64,000 nt of DNA, taken from assembly GCA_008638375.1 (NCBI GenBank), contig CM018032.1:62001-126000 (forward strand). Reading direction: 5' to 3'. The notes under the pieces are model-generated. The model was not told where the DNA came from. It did not search any database and saw nothing but the letters and a program-made list of their open reading frames with translations. Source of the stretch: Nyssa sinensis. Taxonomy: Eukaryota; Streptophyta; Magnoliopsida; Cornales; Nyssaceae. A program made the translations under genes and the position numbers. Each line of letters opens with the position of its first letter. The stretch's first letter is position 1. This document shows, one piece after another, positions 42,601 through 47,099 of the stretch.

Positions 42601-45600
42601 TGTTAAAGGGCTGACACCTATTGCAGCATTTATTTGGGTTATAACCCTGTTTTCTATTTTAGATAGGGGGCTTTTAATCTGGTAGGTGCAAAATGGGTTC
42701 CATTCTCATCAGATTTCTCCGTTACTAAGGAACCGGATATGATATATTGGAGCCAATGCCTCTTAGATTATCTAGTGTGCTCATTCATTCCCACACCCAT
42801 GCCAAATGCTTGGCTGGTAGTGATCAGAAGCGGCCAATAATGGCATATAGAGCATCATTCTCACTGTGTTGTATAGGGTTACATCTATTGGTATGATATT
42901 AATTTTTTATTTTTGGATTTCTTTTTCTTACAATATTTTCATACAGGTAAATTGAATTGGGTGGCTACCACTTCACCGTTGAGGACCTACTCGACTTCTC
43001 TAAAGAAGATCCAAGCATTCAAGCACTTTGAGAGCTGCAACTTCAGGACAGGCTTTCCCAGTGTGTGTTCGATCACCACACTGTGGGCAAGACAGTGAAA
43101 CTCATTCAAGAGAGTAGAGAGAGAAAGAAGGGAGAAAAAAATGATTGTTTATAATTTTAATTAAAATAAGGGTAAATAAGACATTCACTTAAAGTCAATG
43201 GTTGATGAGTTCTACCCATAACGAGGGGTTTGACAGGAGATTAACAGAATGAAAGCTCAAGTGTTTAAGTATGCATTTTTCTAACAAGGGGTAGCCGAAA
43301 GTAATAAGTCTAAGTGAGATTTTCCCATCAAATATTGGCATCAGTTACCTTATCTAGCTTTCTACCCAAATCTCATATGTTTGACAACAGAAGGGGTAAA
43401 AACCAACTAGATTGAGTAAGAGAGAGAGAATAACCGTGCAGTTTCTAAATAATGTAAGTGCCTTTTCAGAATGTCCTTATGTTCGCAGGTCTTGCTTACA
43501 AAAGTTTCAAATTGGTGGAGATAACACCATCAATGCTTTTATCAAAGAGCTTTTATCAACTCACATTTCGTGGTTGATGGTTTGACATCAGAATTAACAA
43601 TTCACTAGTAAAGGGAAGAATCTCAACGAATGACTCGTTGAGCTCTAAACAATTTCAATTAAGTATATCATCTTTATTTTACACACTTTAAAATGAAACC
43701 ACCAATAGATACATAATCAGTGTGAAGAAACAATATTCAAATTCCAATTCAGTTCCTCATCAAGAAGGGGAAGATTGAGTTGTTTTGACCTCATATGCTA
43801 ATGGGAAGTCTTACTGAGGGCAAAACTTGGAAGGCCTTGCAGGAAAAACAACTAGCTGTCCTTTTGGCTCACTTGTTCGCCATCATGGAAGAATATACCA
43901 AGGCATCCATTTATTCTCTGGCCTGCTATTTGTAAAAGGCTTGTGATGTGGTATAGGCCCACCACTAAAGGAACTCTGTTTTGGTCATCTTGTACTTTTA
44001 TCGAAGGCAAGCTGAATCCCATGATCACATCAATGAGTTGGCTGTAATTTCACAAAAGATATATGGGGACACATTAATGCTGAAAGGTGGGCTGATGAGT
44101 AATCTGGGTTGTTGGGATCAAATAGTCCAGTGGGCGAGTGATGAATTCCATAGTAACTCATTTGTAAATATGGTCCTACGAAACACGGACACTCTGTTTT
44201 GACTCACGTATCCGTGTCAGACACCGATACTCTTGGACACTTCCCAAACATGTGATAAAAGAGTGTCCAAATTTTTTAATTTTTTCTCAATTTCGAACAT
44301 GTTCCGGTCACATTATGGACATATTTTAGACAATTTTTCTTCTTTTTTTTCCTTTGAATTTTTCCTCTTTTTCTCCTCTTCTCCTTGGTTTTTTTTTTTG
44401 GTTATATGTAATTATATATATACACACATATACATATATATATACATGTTTTATGAAATAGTTCGTAAATTTATTTCGAAACTTGAATCATCAATGTTGA
44501 TGACTAAGCCAAAAAAGTTGTTAAATTCTTATTTAATGGTTTTGTTACTTTAATATCTTAAAAATATTTTTGTGATTTATATGTTTTTATATCAAGTTTA
44601 ATTGAAATAACCTTAATTTTTTATTATATGGTTATATAAAAAATAATATAAATTCAACATGTCTTTGACGTGTCAGTGTCCTACTTTTTTTTTAGAAATA
44701 ATGTGCCTACGTATTTGTGTCGTATCTGTGTCCCGTGTCCATATCCGTATCCATGCTTCTTAGATATCATCTAAAGGATGGATTTTGCAACACTGGTTTA
44801 TCATATTTGGTGTGAACATAATCATCTAGTATTTGAGGATTTGATATGGGACCACTACTAGTGTAATGTTGGGAGGGATGGATGTTAAAGGGTTGTAGGC
44901 TTAAAGGATGTGAAGCATAGTTATTAGAAGCTGATGAGTAATCTGGGTTGTTGGGATCAAATAGTCCAGTGGGCCAGTGATAAATTCCAAAGCAACTCAT
45001 TTGTAAATATGATCTAAAGGATGGATTTTGCAGCACTGGTTTATCATACTTGGTGTGAACAGAATCGTCTAGTATTTGAGGACACTTGATAAGGAACCAC
45101 TACTGATGTAATGTTGAGAAGGACGTTAAGGGGTTGTAGGCTTAAAGAGTGTGAAGCATAGTTATTAAACTGGACCGGCTGGTCGAACCGGATCTCTGGC
45201 CAGTTTGGTATTTTAGTTGGATTGTTTTTGCATGTAAAACGGATTATACTGGTGTGAACCAGACAAAACCGGACAATTTCGATTAAACCAGAACCGGATG
45301 AACCACACGAATGACATAATTCTCTTAAGTTGCATAATGCATCTGATTGGCTGAAGCCGCGTACTAGAATGGAATACGAATATGAATGATGCGCATGATG
45401 GAACTCATGAATGGCCTGCATTTATTACTGTACAGAAGAGCATTTATTACAGAGATGAGAAAACTAAACCATTTAGTGTGAGTTATATATAAAATGTGGA
45501 GATGCCAAGAGTTGATCCCATGTCTATCATGCAAAATGTAGGTTTTTTAACACTTGACCAAAGCCTTGAGGTGTTAACTTTTATACCAAACTTAATACAT

Positions 45601-46735
45601 ATTTAACTAAAACATTAATTAACTAAAATACTATATTTTAAATATATTAATTATAAAACTGGTTGAACCGATTGAACCAGTGAACCATGAACCAGCCTCT
45701 TCACTGGTTTATTATCCGGTTCGGTTATGATAACTATGGTGTGAATGACTCCCCAATGACGTGTGTTGTGTGTTTAACATGGAATATTTCGGTGCATTTG
45801 AAGTGTTTTGCAGGGTGTAATTAAATTAGTTGTATTCTGATATATATGTATGTGTCTGTGTGTATGCATATACATTGATAGGTGAAGCATTACACTGATT
45901 TATCAGTATAGATAGATATGTGTGTGTGCGCGTGTGCGCATATCTAGATTGATATGTGAAGCAATACTCTGATATATCAGTATAGATATATCTATATATG
46001 CATAGAGATGTTGTTAAAGGATCCAGCTCACATCATGTTCGTTAATTTCCTTTTCCCAGCACTTAGCATTCCAGTCATCAACCCCTTTGGCTCCATAGTA
46101 TTCTTCCACTTCAAGATTTGTATGAATCTTCATAACTTCAAATTGCTGCAATGCAGAAAAAAGACCGTTTCATTACGGTAACAGCCACAAACTAGCATCC
46201 ATAAAGAAAAAGGCAAAACTTGTTCCAAATTGAAGACAAATAATTAAAGAGTACATCTTAGGAAGAGTGCATAAGTCGGTGTAAATTAAATTGAGAGAAA
46301 ACGCAACCTCAAGGAAAACTGAAAACCCAAAAGGAGAATGGGGAAAAAAAGGATTAATTTAATAATTAGAGGGTTAAAAAAGATTTGAAAAAAACACATG
46401 CCTGGTGAACAAGATGAACTGTGGGAGCCAAGAATAAAATCAATTTTTTGTAACCATGCTGGATAGATCGAGCAATGTCTTTGATAAGCATCACAGCTAT
46501 GATAGTCTTTCCGGAACCCGTGTCTAAAACGGCGATTGTGTTTCGCTTCATTGCAATTTCAAAGACTTTCCGTTGATACCTAAAAATTAAAAAATATATA
46601 TATTTATATATATATATATATATATATAATTCCAACAATTCACATGTAAAACAATACTGTCTGGGAGTGAGAGAAGATCACATACTGTCTGGGAATGAGA
46701 GAAGTAGGTTCCATAAGATCAGGCTTCGAATTCAT
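9442..46735 (-). CDS. DCL3: Dicer-like 3 ribonuclease, 5' 19 exons (3' end outside window)
   Basis: Dicer-like enzymes cut long dsRNA; DCL3 makes 24-nt siRNAs in the nucleus for RNA-directed DNA methylation. Coding exons, in transcript order: 46735-46686, 46579-46402, 46145-46032, 35350-35216, 35071-35002, 31380-31316, 31200-31069, 30834-30682, 29191-29062, 19743-19638, 19559-19367, 19280-19120, 16703-16485, 16330-16065, 15325-15054, 14972-14443, 14340-14246, 9988-9753, 9651-9442. They total 3315 nt and 1105 codons with no stop and consistent phase. Visible domains: DExD/H helicase (TGSGKT 37-42, DECH 143-146, TAS 175-177), helicase C (QSRGRAR 478-484), Dicer dimerisation domain (about 540-640), PAZ (about 770-950), RNase IIIa start ([13 protein letters not shown] 1052-1064). 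DCL3 rather than DCL2 or DCL4 is judged from remembered family features such as [15 protein letters not shown] and [15 protein letters not shown] full DCL3 is about 1,500-1,600 residues, so roughly 450 residues are missing on the left. The intact reading frame suggests a live gene. Confidence 0.93.
9753..9988 (-). CDS. DCL3: DCL3 exon 18, entry to RNase IIIa
   Basis: Seventy-eight codons plus two bases. [20 protein letters not shown] and [20 protein letters not shown] form the long connector helix leading into the first RNase III domain. Acceptor CTGTTAG, donor TTG|GTCTGT. Confidence 0.95.
10434..11002. mobile_element. MULE-like MITE, 10-bp TSD
   Basis: Ends TAAGAAGCAC and GTACTTCATA are imperfect inverted repeats. 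The exact 10-bp direct repeat GCCTATTAGC flanks it (10424-10433 and 11003-11012). The arms are rich in GACACGGACACG-type motifs and the middle holds an AT microsatellite. A second family member lies at 44177-44762 in inverse orientation. No transposase is encoded. A 9-10-bp duplication points to Mutator-like elements. Confidence 0.85.
11053..11068. repeat. Poly(C) tract
   Basis: A run of about 15 cytosines followed by TTAAATAAATAAATAAA. It lies outside the nearby MITE and the LTR-like element. Confidence 0.9.
11310..13595 (+). mobile_element. Solo-LTR-like non-coding element, 2.3 kb
   Basis: Starts TGTAACGTCCCA and ends CGGGTGTGACA, with near-duplicated 5-bp flanks ACATG / ACATA. It holds no retroelement coding domain. 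A CT-rich stretch (12058-12130) follows segments rich in TTCGTTCGAAC. The 3' part shares CCCCTACYARATGCAG and flanking sequence with the element at 37907-40267, so the two are one family. It could be a solo LTR or a deletion derivative of a gypsy element. Confidence 0.65.
13601..14245. other. Intron 17 remainder, GA microsatellite
   Basis: AT-rich intron sequence with a (GA)n run at about 13967-13992. No coding or mobile-element signature recognised. Confidence 0.6.
14246..14340 (-). CDS. DCL3: DCL3 exon 17, end of PAZ
   Basis: Reads [20 protein letters not shown] then [11 protein letters not shown], the conserved C-terminal strand and helix of PAZ in Dicers. Acceptor TGATCAG, donor GACG|GTTTGT. 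The following intron 17 (9989-14245) is 4.3 kb. Confidence 0.95.
14443..14972 (-). CDS. DCL3: DCL3 exon 16, platform and PAZ
   Basis: The largest exon, 176 codons plus two bases, beginning [20 protein letters not shown]. Platform sequence is followed by PAZ; near the end [19 protein letters not shown] and SFADYFNR are PAZ features for binding the 3' overhang of dsRNA. Donor AGAAA|GTGGGT, joined to exon 17 as NRK-YGIVL. Confidence 0.95.
15054..15325 (-). CDS. DCL3: DCL3 exon 15, platform region
   Basis: Ninety codons plus two bases, [20 protein letters not shown] onward to GQIHLNAEQ. This is the platform/connector ahead of PAZ in Dicers. Acceptor TTGTAG, donor CAG|GTTCAA. Confidence 0.93.
15326..16064. 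other. DCL3 intron 14, no element seen
   Basis: Non-coding 739-bp intron with TTTTTGTTTCTTGTAG at its 3' end. I recognise no transposon in it. Confidence 0.6.
16065..16330 (-). CDS. DCL3: DCL3 exon 14, rest of dimerisation domain
   Basis: Eighty-eight codons plus split bases. [13 protein letters not shown] and [19 protein letters not shown] finish the dimerisation domain; a charged, poorly conserved tail ([18 protein letters not shown]) follows. Acceptor TTCCTAAG, donor GCAG|GTAGGT. Confidence 0.95.
16485..16703 (-). CDS. DCL3: DCL3 exon 13, start of Dicer dimerisation domain
   Basis: Seventy-two codons plus split bases. It begins [20 protein letters not shown] and includes [20 protein letters not shown], the hallmark of the Dicer dimerisation (formerly DUF283) fold that binds partner dsRBD proteins. 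Acceptor TCTGCAG, donor GATAA|GTATGG. Confidence 0.95.
16798..19008. mobile_element. Inverted-repeat element in intron 12
   Basis: The left arm starts GGCGTGGCAAAACGTG and is rich in CGTGTT/AACACGA motifs. The right arm (about 18830-19008) carries the inverse, ending GTTCACGGGTGGTGTCAATTATTGCCACC in two parts. This resembles plant hAT-type MITEs with GGTGGCAA ends. I could not confirm a target-site duplication. The 2.2-kb AT-rich core includes the repeat at 17158-17306. Confidence 0.5.
17158..17310 (-). promoter_or_regulatory. Two tandem TCCCACATCG + TATA modules
   Basis: On the minus strand TCCCACATCG occurs at 17306-17297 and 17218-17209. Each copy is followed 32-34 bases later by TTATAAAAGCAACC (TATA at about 17264 and 17174). 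TCCCACATCG matches the upstream sequence element of plant snRNA promoters (RTCCCACATCG), and 32-34 bp is the spacing known for RNA polymerase II type snRNA genes. The same pairing is also common in plant TRIM/LTR promoters. A 16-bp palindrome ACTCCACGCGTGGAGT follows at 17119-17134. No snRNA was recognised. Confidence 0.45.
19120..19280 (-). CDS. DCL3: DCL3 exon 12, helicase motifs V and VI
   Basis: Encodes [20 protein letters not shown] (motif V) and [20 protein letters not shown] (motif VI, the arginine finger region). Acceptor TATGTTAG, donor GAGAG|GTGAAG. Confidence 0.96.
19367..19559 (-). CDS. DCL3: DCL3 exon 11, helicase C
   Basis: Sixty-four codons plus one base, starting [20 protein letters not shown] and ending [10 protein letters not shown]. 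It contains the VLTGSNS-type segment ([10 protein letters not shown]) of helicase motif IV/Va in Dicers. Acceptor GTTGCAG, donor AAG|GTATCT. Confidence 0.95.
19638..19743 (-). CDS. DCL3: DCL3 exon 10
   Basis: Reads [20 protein letters not shown] then [14 protein letters not shown]. It leads into the helicase C lobe. Acceptor TCCTCAG, donor TTTGG|GTAATG. Phases fit exons 9 and 11 exactly. Confidence 0.92.
20064..23407 (+). mobile_element. Long LTR-like non-coding element
   Basis: Begins TGTAAGGACCCGG, like the TGTAA- starts of the delimited elements at 11310, 37907 and 55688. It has CT-rich segments (20620-20705, 20950-20980), GT microsatellites and a block of degenerate ~150-bp repeats at 21800-22300. 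No end or target duplication was found; a different LTR seems to abut it at 23408. The overlapping small ORFs at 20450-20985 come from CT/GT-rich repeats. Confidence 0.4.
21800..22300 (+). repeat. Degenerate ~150-bp phased repeats, 4 copies
   Basis: A recurring block (CCCYTA(A)... then TTAAG/TTAAA, later GAACG/GGATG-type segments) appears at about 21823, 21975, 22130 and 22280, spaced 150-155 bp. Copies are strongly diverged. Confidence 0.5.
23408..23955 (+). mobile_element. Ty3/gypsy-type LTR fragment with TATA box
   Basis: A GC-richer block starting TGTCACAACCCTGGGACGCG with CCTATAAATAG at about 23701, then CAACCGACAACCAGACTCTC and a 3' part like plant gypsy (Tat/Ogre type) LTR ends (GGGAGGAAGGCTTCTAGC, then AACCCCATCTTTCACGG). 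No primer-binding site or coding region follows, so it looks like a solo or broken LTR. Confidence 0.5.
24264..24771. mobile_element. MITE, AT-rich, inverted repeats
   Basis: Ends ATAGTTGACCCTCTTATAAT and the inverse ATACAGTTAACCCTTTCATA are about 24-bp imperfect inverted repeats. Flanks AATCTACAT (24255-24263) and GATGTACAT (24772-24780) match at 7 of 9, suggesting an 8-9-bp duplication (hAT or MULE type). The interior is almost all A and T with many TAATTAAT motifs. Confidence 0.7.
25455..25490. repeat. Poly(T)-poly(G) tract inside LINE
   Basis: About 19 T followed by about 13 G. A mirror-type C run then A run occurs at 26284-26313 in the same LINE. Slippage at homopolymers is the simplest explanation. 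Confidence 0.85.
26641..27376. mobile_element. hAT-type MITE, perfect 8-bp TSD
   Basis: Ends TAGGAATGCAAACGA and the inverse of TCGTTTGCACCCCTA. The exact 8-bp repeat CCTCTGAA flanks it (26633-26640, 27377-27384), the size made by hAT transposases. The arms are packed with GAGCCGAGCTCG-type palindromes. The 736-bp element encodes nothing recognisable and is inserted in the minus-strand LINE. Confidence 0.9.
27638..27925 (+). mobile_element. TRIM-like miniature LTR element
   Basis: Two LTR-like copies (27638-27709 and about 27851-27925) share TTGATATACATT(A/G)TTGGC and a TTTTGgAGCAATTA end. Between them are TATGATATCAAAATC (degenerate Met-tRNA primer-binding site), GGGTTCAAGTCTC and a purine tract GAGGGGGAAGA just before the second copy. 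At 288 bp it fits a terminal-repeat retrotransposon in miniature. TSD not found. Confidence 0.6.
29062..29191 (-). CDS. DCL3: DCL3 exon 9
   Basis: Forty-three codons plus one base, [20 protein letters not shown] onward to VKESLPH, with a glycine codon split across the 9.3-kb intron 9. Acceptor TTTTGTAG, donor CATG|GTATGC. Confidence 0.92.
29388..30005. mobile_element. GAGC/GCTC-rich MITE relative in intron 8
   Basis: Two outer arms (29400-29545 and 29865-30000) are rich in GAGCCAAG, CAGCTCG and AGCTCAGCTC motifs in inverse arrangement, like the hAT MITE at 26641. The boundaries and target duplication are not resolved. Confidence 0.45.
30166..30428. mobile_element. Stowaway-like MITE, TA duplication
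   Basis: Terminal inverted repeats CTCTCTCTGTCCCAATTTAA and CTCCCTGTCTGAAATTAAGA, with TA on both sides (30164-30165 and 30429-30430). This is the typical CTCCCTCNGTCC start of Tc1/mariner-type MITEs in plants. Length 263 bp, in DCL3 intron 8. Confidence 0.85.
30682..30834 (-). CDS. DCL3: DCL3 exon 8
   Basis: Fifty-one codons, starting [20 protein letters not shown] and ending [11 protein letters not shown]. The C-terminal [12 protein letters not shown] stretch is typical of plant Dicers in this linker. Acceptor AAACAG, donor GAG|GTATGA. Confidence 0.93.
30939..31055. repeat. AT and GT microsatellites
   Basis: (AT)n at about 30938-30962 followed by ACATACATAC, then (GT)n at 31038-31051, all in intron 7. 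Confidence 0.9.
31069..31200 (-). CDS. DCL3: DCL3 exon 7
   Basis: Forty-four codons, [20 protein letters not shown] onward to ESSWTK, within the helicase insertion region. Acceptor AATGCAG, donor AAG|GTATTA. Confidence 0.92.
31316..31380 (-). CDS. DCL3: DCL3 exon 6
   Basis: Twenty-one codons plus two bases, reading [20 protein letters not shown]. This is the start of the helical insertion between the two helicase lobes. Acceptor ACATCAG, donor CAG|GTAGCT. Confidence 0.92.
31480..31565 (-). mobile_element. tRNA-derived SINE head
   Basis: On the minus strand TTAGCTTGAGTGGTA resembles a polymerase III A box, and GATTCGAGTCC a B box, about 40 bases further. The intervening sequence does not fold as a tRNA that I can see. 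Likely a decayed tRNA-derived SINE in intron 5. Confidence 0.45.
31690..31996 (+). mobile_element. Partial copia-like LTR with primer-binding site
   Basis: A CT-rich stretch (31805-31835) is followed by ACTTGGTATCAAAGCAATC at about 31866, a Met-tRNA primer-binding site like that of the copia at 4106. A T run with GAGAAGTAA at 31997 (an inverse LINE tail) interrupts what follows. Confidence 0.5.
32174..32915 (-). repeat. copia 3' LTR in intron 5
   Basis: On the minus strand it starts TGTTGTAAATATTGATTGTC right after the purine tract TTAAAGGGGAG, and ends CTGCGTACACTAACA. Length 742 bp with TG...CA ends. The small plus-strand ORF at 32476-32742 lies inside it and is not supported. Confidence 0.75.
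32916..33955 (-). pseudogene. copia reverse transcriptase and RNase H, 5'-truncated
   Basis: 33544-33888 encodes the YVDDIVII catalytic box and [20 protein letters not shown]. 32923-33312 encodes RNase H ([40 protein letters not shown]). A stop near 33367 and frame changes separate the two. The element is cut off at about 33950, where a MITE lies. Confidence 0.88.
33956..34207. mobile_element. Tourist-like MITE, TAA duplication
   Basis: Terminal inverted repeats GAGCATCTCTAGTAGTGACT and GAGTATCTCCAGTGGTGACT, with TAA on both sides (33953-33955, 34208-34210). The 3-bp TAA duplication is typical of PIF/Harbinger MITEs. The interior is rich in AAATTTGAGT repeats. Confidence 0.85.
34211..34451 (+). 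mobile_element. LINE 3' tail fragment
   Basis: Ends GCACCTTTAATACAATTATA, a short CATTACCTATG and a run of A, the typical 3' end of plant LINEs (compare 42480-42527). No coding sequence is retained; 5'-truncated. Confidence 0.6.
35002..35071 (-). CDS. DCL3: DCL3 exon 5, helicase motif III
   Basis: Reads [23 protein letters not shown] is helicase motif III. Acceptor GGTGAAG, donor AAAAG|GTTACT. The glycine after PVIRK is split with exon 6. Confidence 0.93.
35216..35350 (-). CDS. DCL3: DCL3 exon 4, DECH box
   Basis: Forty-five codons beginning [16 protein letters not shown] and carrying [14 protein letters not shown], the Walker B/DECH motif of Dicer helicases. Acceptor TTTTACAG, donor AAG|GTAAAA. 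It joins exon 3 in phase 0 to give EHD-VLVMTPQ. Confidence 0.95.
36845..37756. mobile_element. hAT-like MITE with CATAGTTGT ends
   Basis: Terminal CATAGTTGTCAAAAC and its inverse CATAGTTGTTAGTATC. Flanks ATTGCAGC (36837-36844) and ATTGCAAC (37757-37764) match at 7 of 8. The inner arms carry inverted GTATCGTAAGATAC-type motifs around an AT-rich core. It splits the LINE reading frame. The element at 45157-45738 has related ends. Confidence 0.82.
37907..40267 (+). mobile_element. Solo-LTR-like non-coding element, 2.4 kb
   Basis: Starts TGTAAAGACCCAG and ends TTGGGGCGTGACA, flanked by GAAGT / AAAGT (37902-37906, 40268-40272). Removing it rejoins the LINE protein at FERS-LNASF, which confirms the boundaries. 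It shares its 3' part with 11310-13595. No coding domain. A CT/GA-rich exon-like stretch lies at 38100-38340. Confidence 0.8.
42940..43095 (+). pseudogene. Possible captured GATA-factor N-terminal fragment
   Basis: One frame reads [20 protein letters not shown], close to the acidic (V/E)DLLDFS(N/K)ED motif at the N-terminus of plant class A GATA zinc-finger factors. It is preceded by TTTTCATACAG, an acceptor-like site, and broken by a stop a few codons later. It sits between the LINE 3' end and the right arm of the MULE-like element, so it could be host sequence captured by that element. No zinc finger is present. Confidence 0.4.
43336..44090. other. Intron 3 sequence, nothing recognised
   Basis: About 750 bp with no recognised coding or element termini. 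Confidence 0.5.
44091..45167. repeat. Tandem duplication of a ~240-bp segment
   Basis: Copy 1 is 44091-44929 and contains a MITE (44177-44762). Copy 2 is 44930-45167 and lacks it. Both run from GCTGATGAGTAATCTGGG to CATAGTTATTA. The copies are about 90% alike by eye. On the minus strand both encode phrases like VLQNPSFR and [12 protein letters not shown], whose origin I do not recognise. Confidence 0.85.
44177..44762. mobile_element. MULE-like MITE, second family member
   Basis: Ends TACGAAACACGGACAC and the inverse TAAGAAGCATGGATACGG match the MITE at 10434-11002, in opposite orientation. The duplicated copy at 45007-45015 (ATATGATCT) is the empty site; the flanks here are ATATGGTCC (44168-44176) and ATATCATCT (44764-44772). 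586 bp, non-coding. Confidence 0.82.
45157..45738. mobile_element. hAT-like MITE with CATAGTTAT ends
   Basis: Ends CATAGTTATTAAACTGGACC and the inverse CATAGTTATCATAACCGAAC. Flanks GTGTGAAG (45149-45156) and GTGTGAAT (45739-45746) match at 7 of 8. Arms are rich in AACCGG motifs in inverse order. 582 bp, no coding. Confidence 0.82.
45841..46012. repeat. Two ~74-bp repeats with GT/AT microsatellites
   Basis: TTGATAKGTGAAGCAWTAC and CTGATWTATCAGTATAGATA occur twice about 74 bp apart, mixed with TGTGTG and TATATA runs, between a MITE and DCL3 exon 3. Confidence 0.7.
46032..46145 (-). CDS. DCL3: DCL3 exon 3, helicase domain
   Basis: Thirty-eight codons, starting [10 protein letters not shown] after acceptor TTGCAG and ending EINEHD before donor GTGAGC. 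The [10 protein letters not shown] block is conserved between helicase motifs Ia and II of DCL3 proteins. Its downstream intron (35351-46031) is 10.7 kb and full of transposons. Confidence 0.92.
46402..46579 (-). CDS. DCL3: DCL3 exon 2, helicase Walker A
   Basis: Encodes residues 17-76, including TGSGKT (motif I, ATP binding) and the following [11 protein letters not shown] (motif Ia region). The acceptor is TTTTTAG|G. The donor is CAG|GCATGT, a GC rather than GT donor; the nearby GT would break the reading frame into exon 3. Confidence 0.93.
46686..46735 (-). CDS. DCL3: DCL3 exon 1 (start codon)
   Basis: Fifty coding bases from ATG ([16 protein letters not shown], then a split Gln codon) to the donor CA|GTATGT. 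It is the first ATG after an in-frame stop. However, the frame stays open upstream to about 46830 and reads [10 protein letters not shown] just before this ATG, which resembles the N-terminus of other DCL3 proteins. A further 5' exon joined at the acceptor-like TTGTGTTGTAG near 46813 is therefore possible, and the true start may lie further right. Confidence 0.75.
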
Positions 46736-46840
46736 GCTTTCGAAGCTTCTCTTCGGAGGGTTAAGTAGCGCCTCCGCCTCCGGCGAATGCTTGTTGAAGA
46801 ACAACCCTCTACAACACAAATGCCGCCACTGCTATTATTG

Positions 46841-46876
<36 letters not shown>

Positions 46877-46880
46877 AAAT
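46841..46880. repeat. (AT)n(GT)n microsatellite beside DCL3 start
   Basis: About nine AT repeats then nine GT repeats, roughly 105-145 bp upstream of the DCL3 ATG on its strand. Intron 1 also has a TA run (46603-46628). Confidence 0.9.
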
Positions 46881-47099
46881 AAATATGTCTGGATACTTAA
46901 TAAAAGTATGAAGAAGCCGAGGCAACAAAGAATGAGAATGGCATGAAGGAATCAAAATCTTCTTTTTATGATTTTTTATTCTCCGTGAATGCCGATGGGC
47001 GTTCGAAGCATTAATGTCTCAAACTTATACCACACCCACAAAAATAAATTATAATATTCGCACTGAGAGAGAAGAGGGTTAGGTTAAGGTTAACTGTCG

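Larger units (their letters stand above)
35536..43326. mobile_element. MULE-like TIR element holding nested LINE, MITE and LTR
   Basis: Ends GGGAAAATTTCACTTAGAC and the inverse GGGAAAATCTCACTTAGAC are about 19-bp near-perfect inverted repeats, and similarity extends roughly 100 bp inward. Flanks TTCAAATAT (35527-35535) and ATCAAATAT (43327-43335) match at 8 of 9. Most of its 7.8 kb is a LINE (about 35945-42527) that itself contains a MITE and a 2.4-kb LTR-like element. The remaining native sequence is about 35536-35944 and 42528-43326. No transposase seen. Confidence 0.7.
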
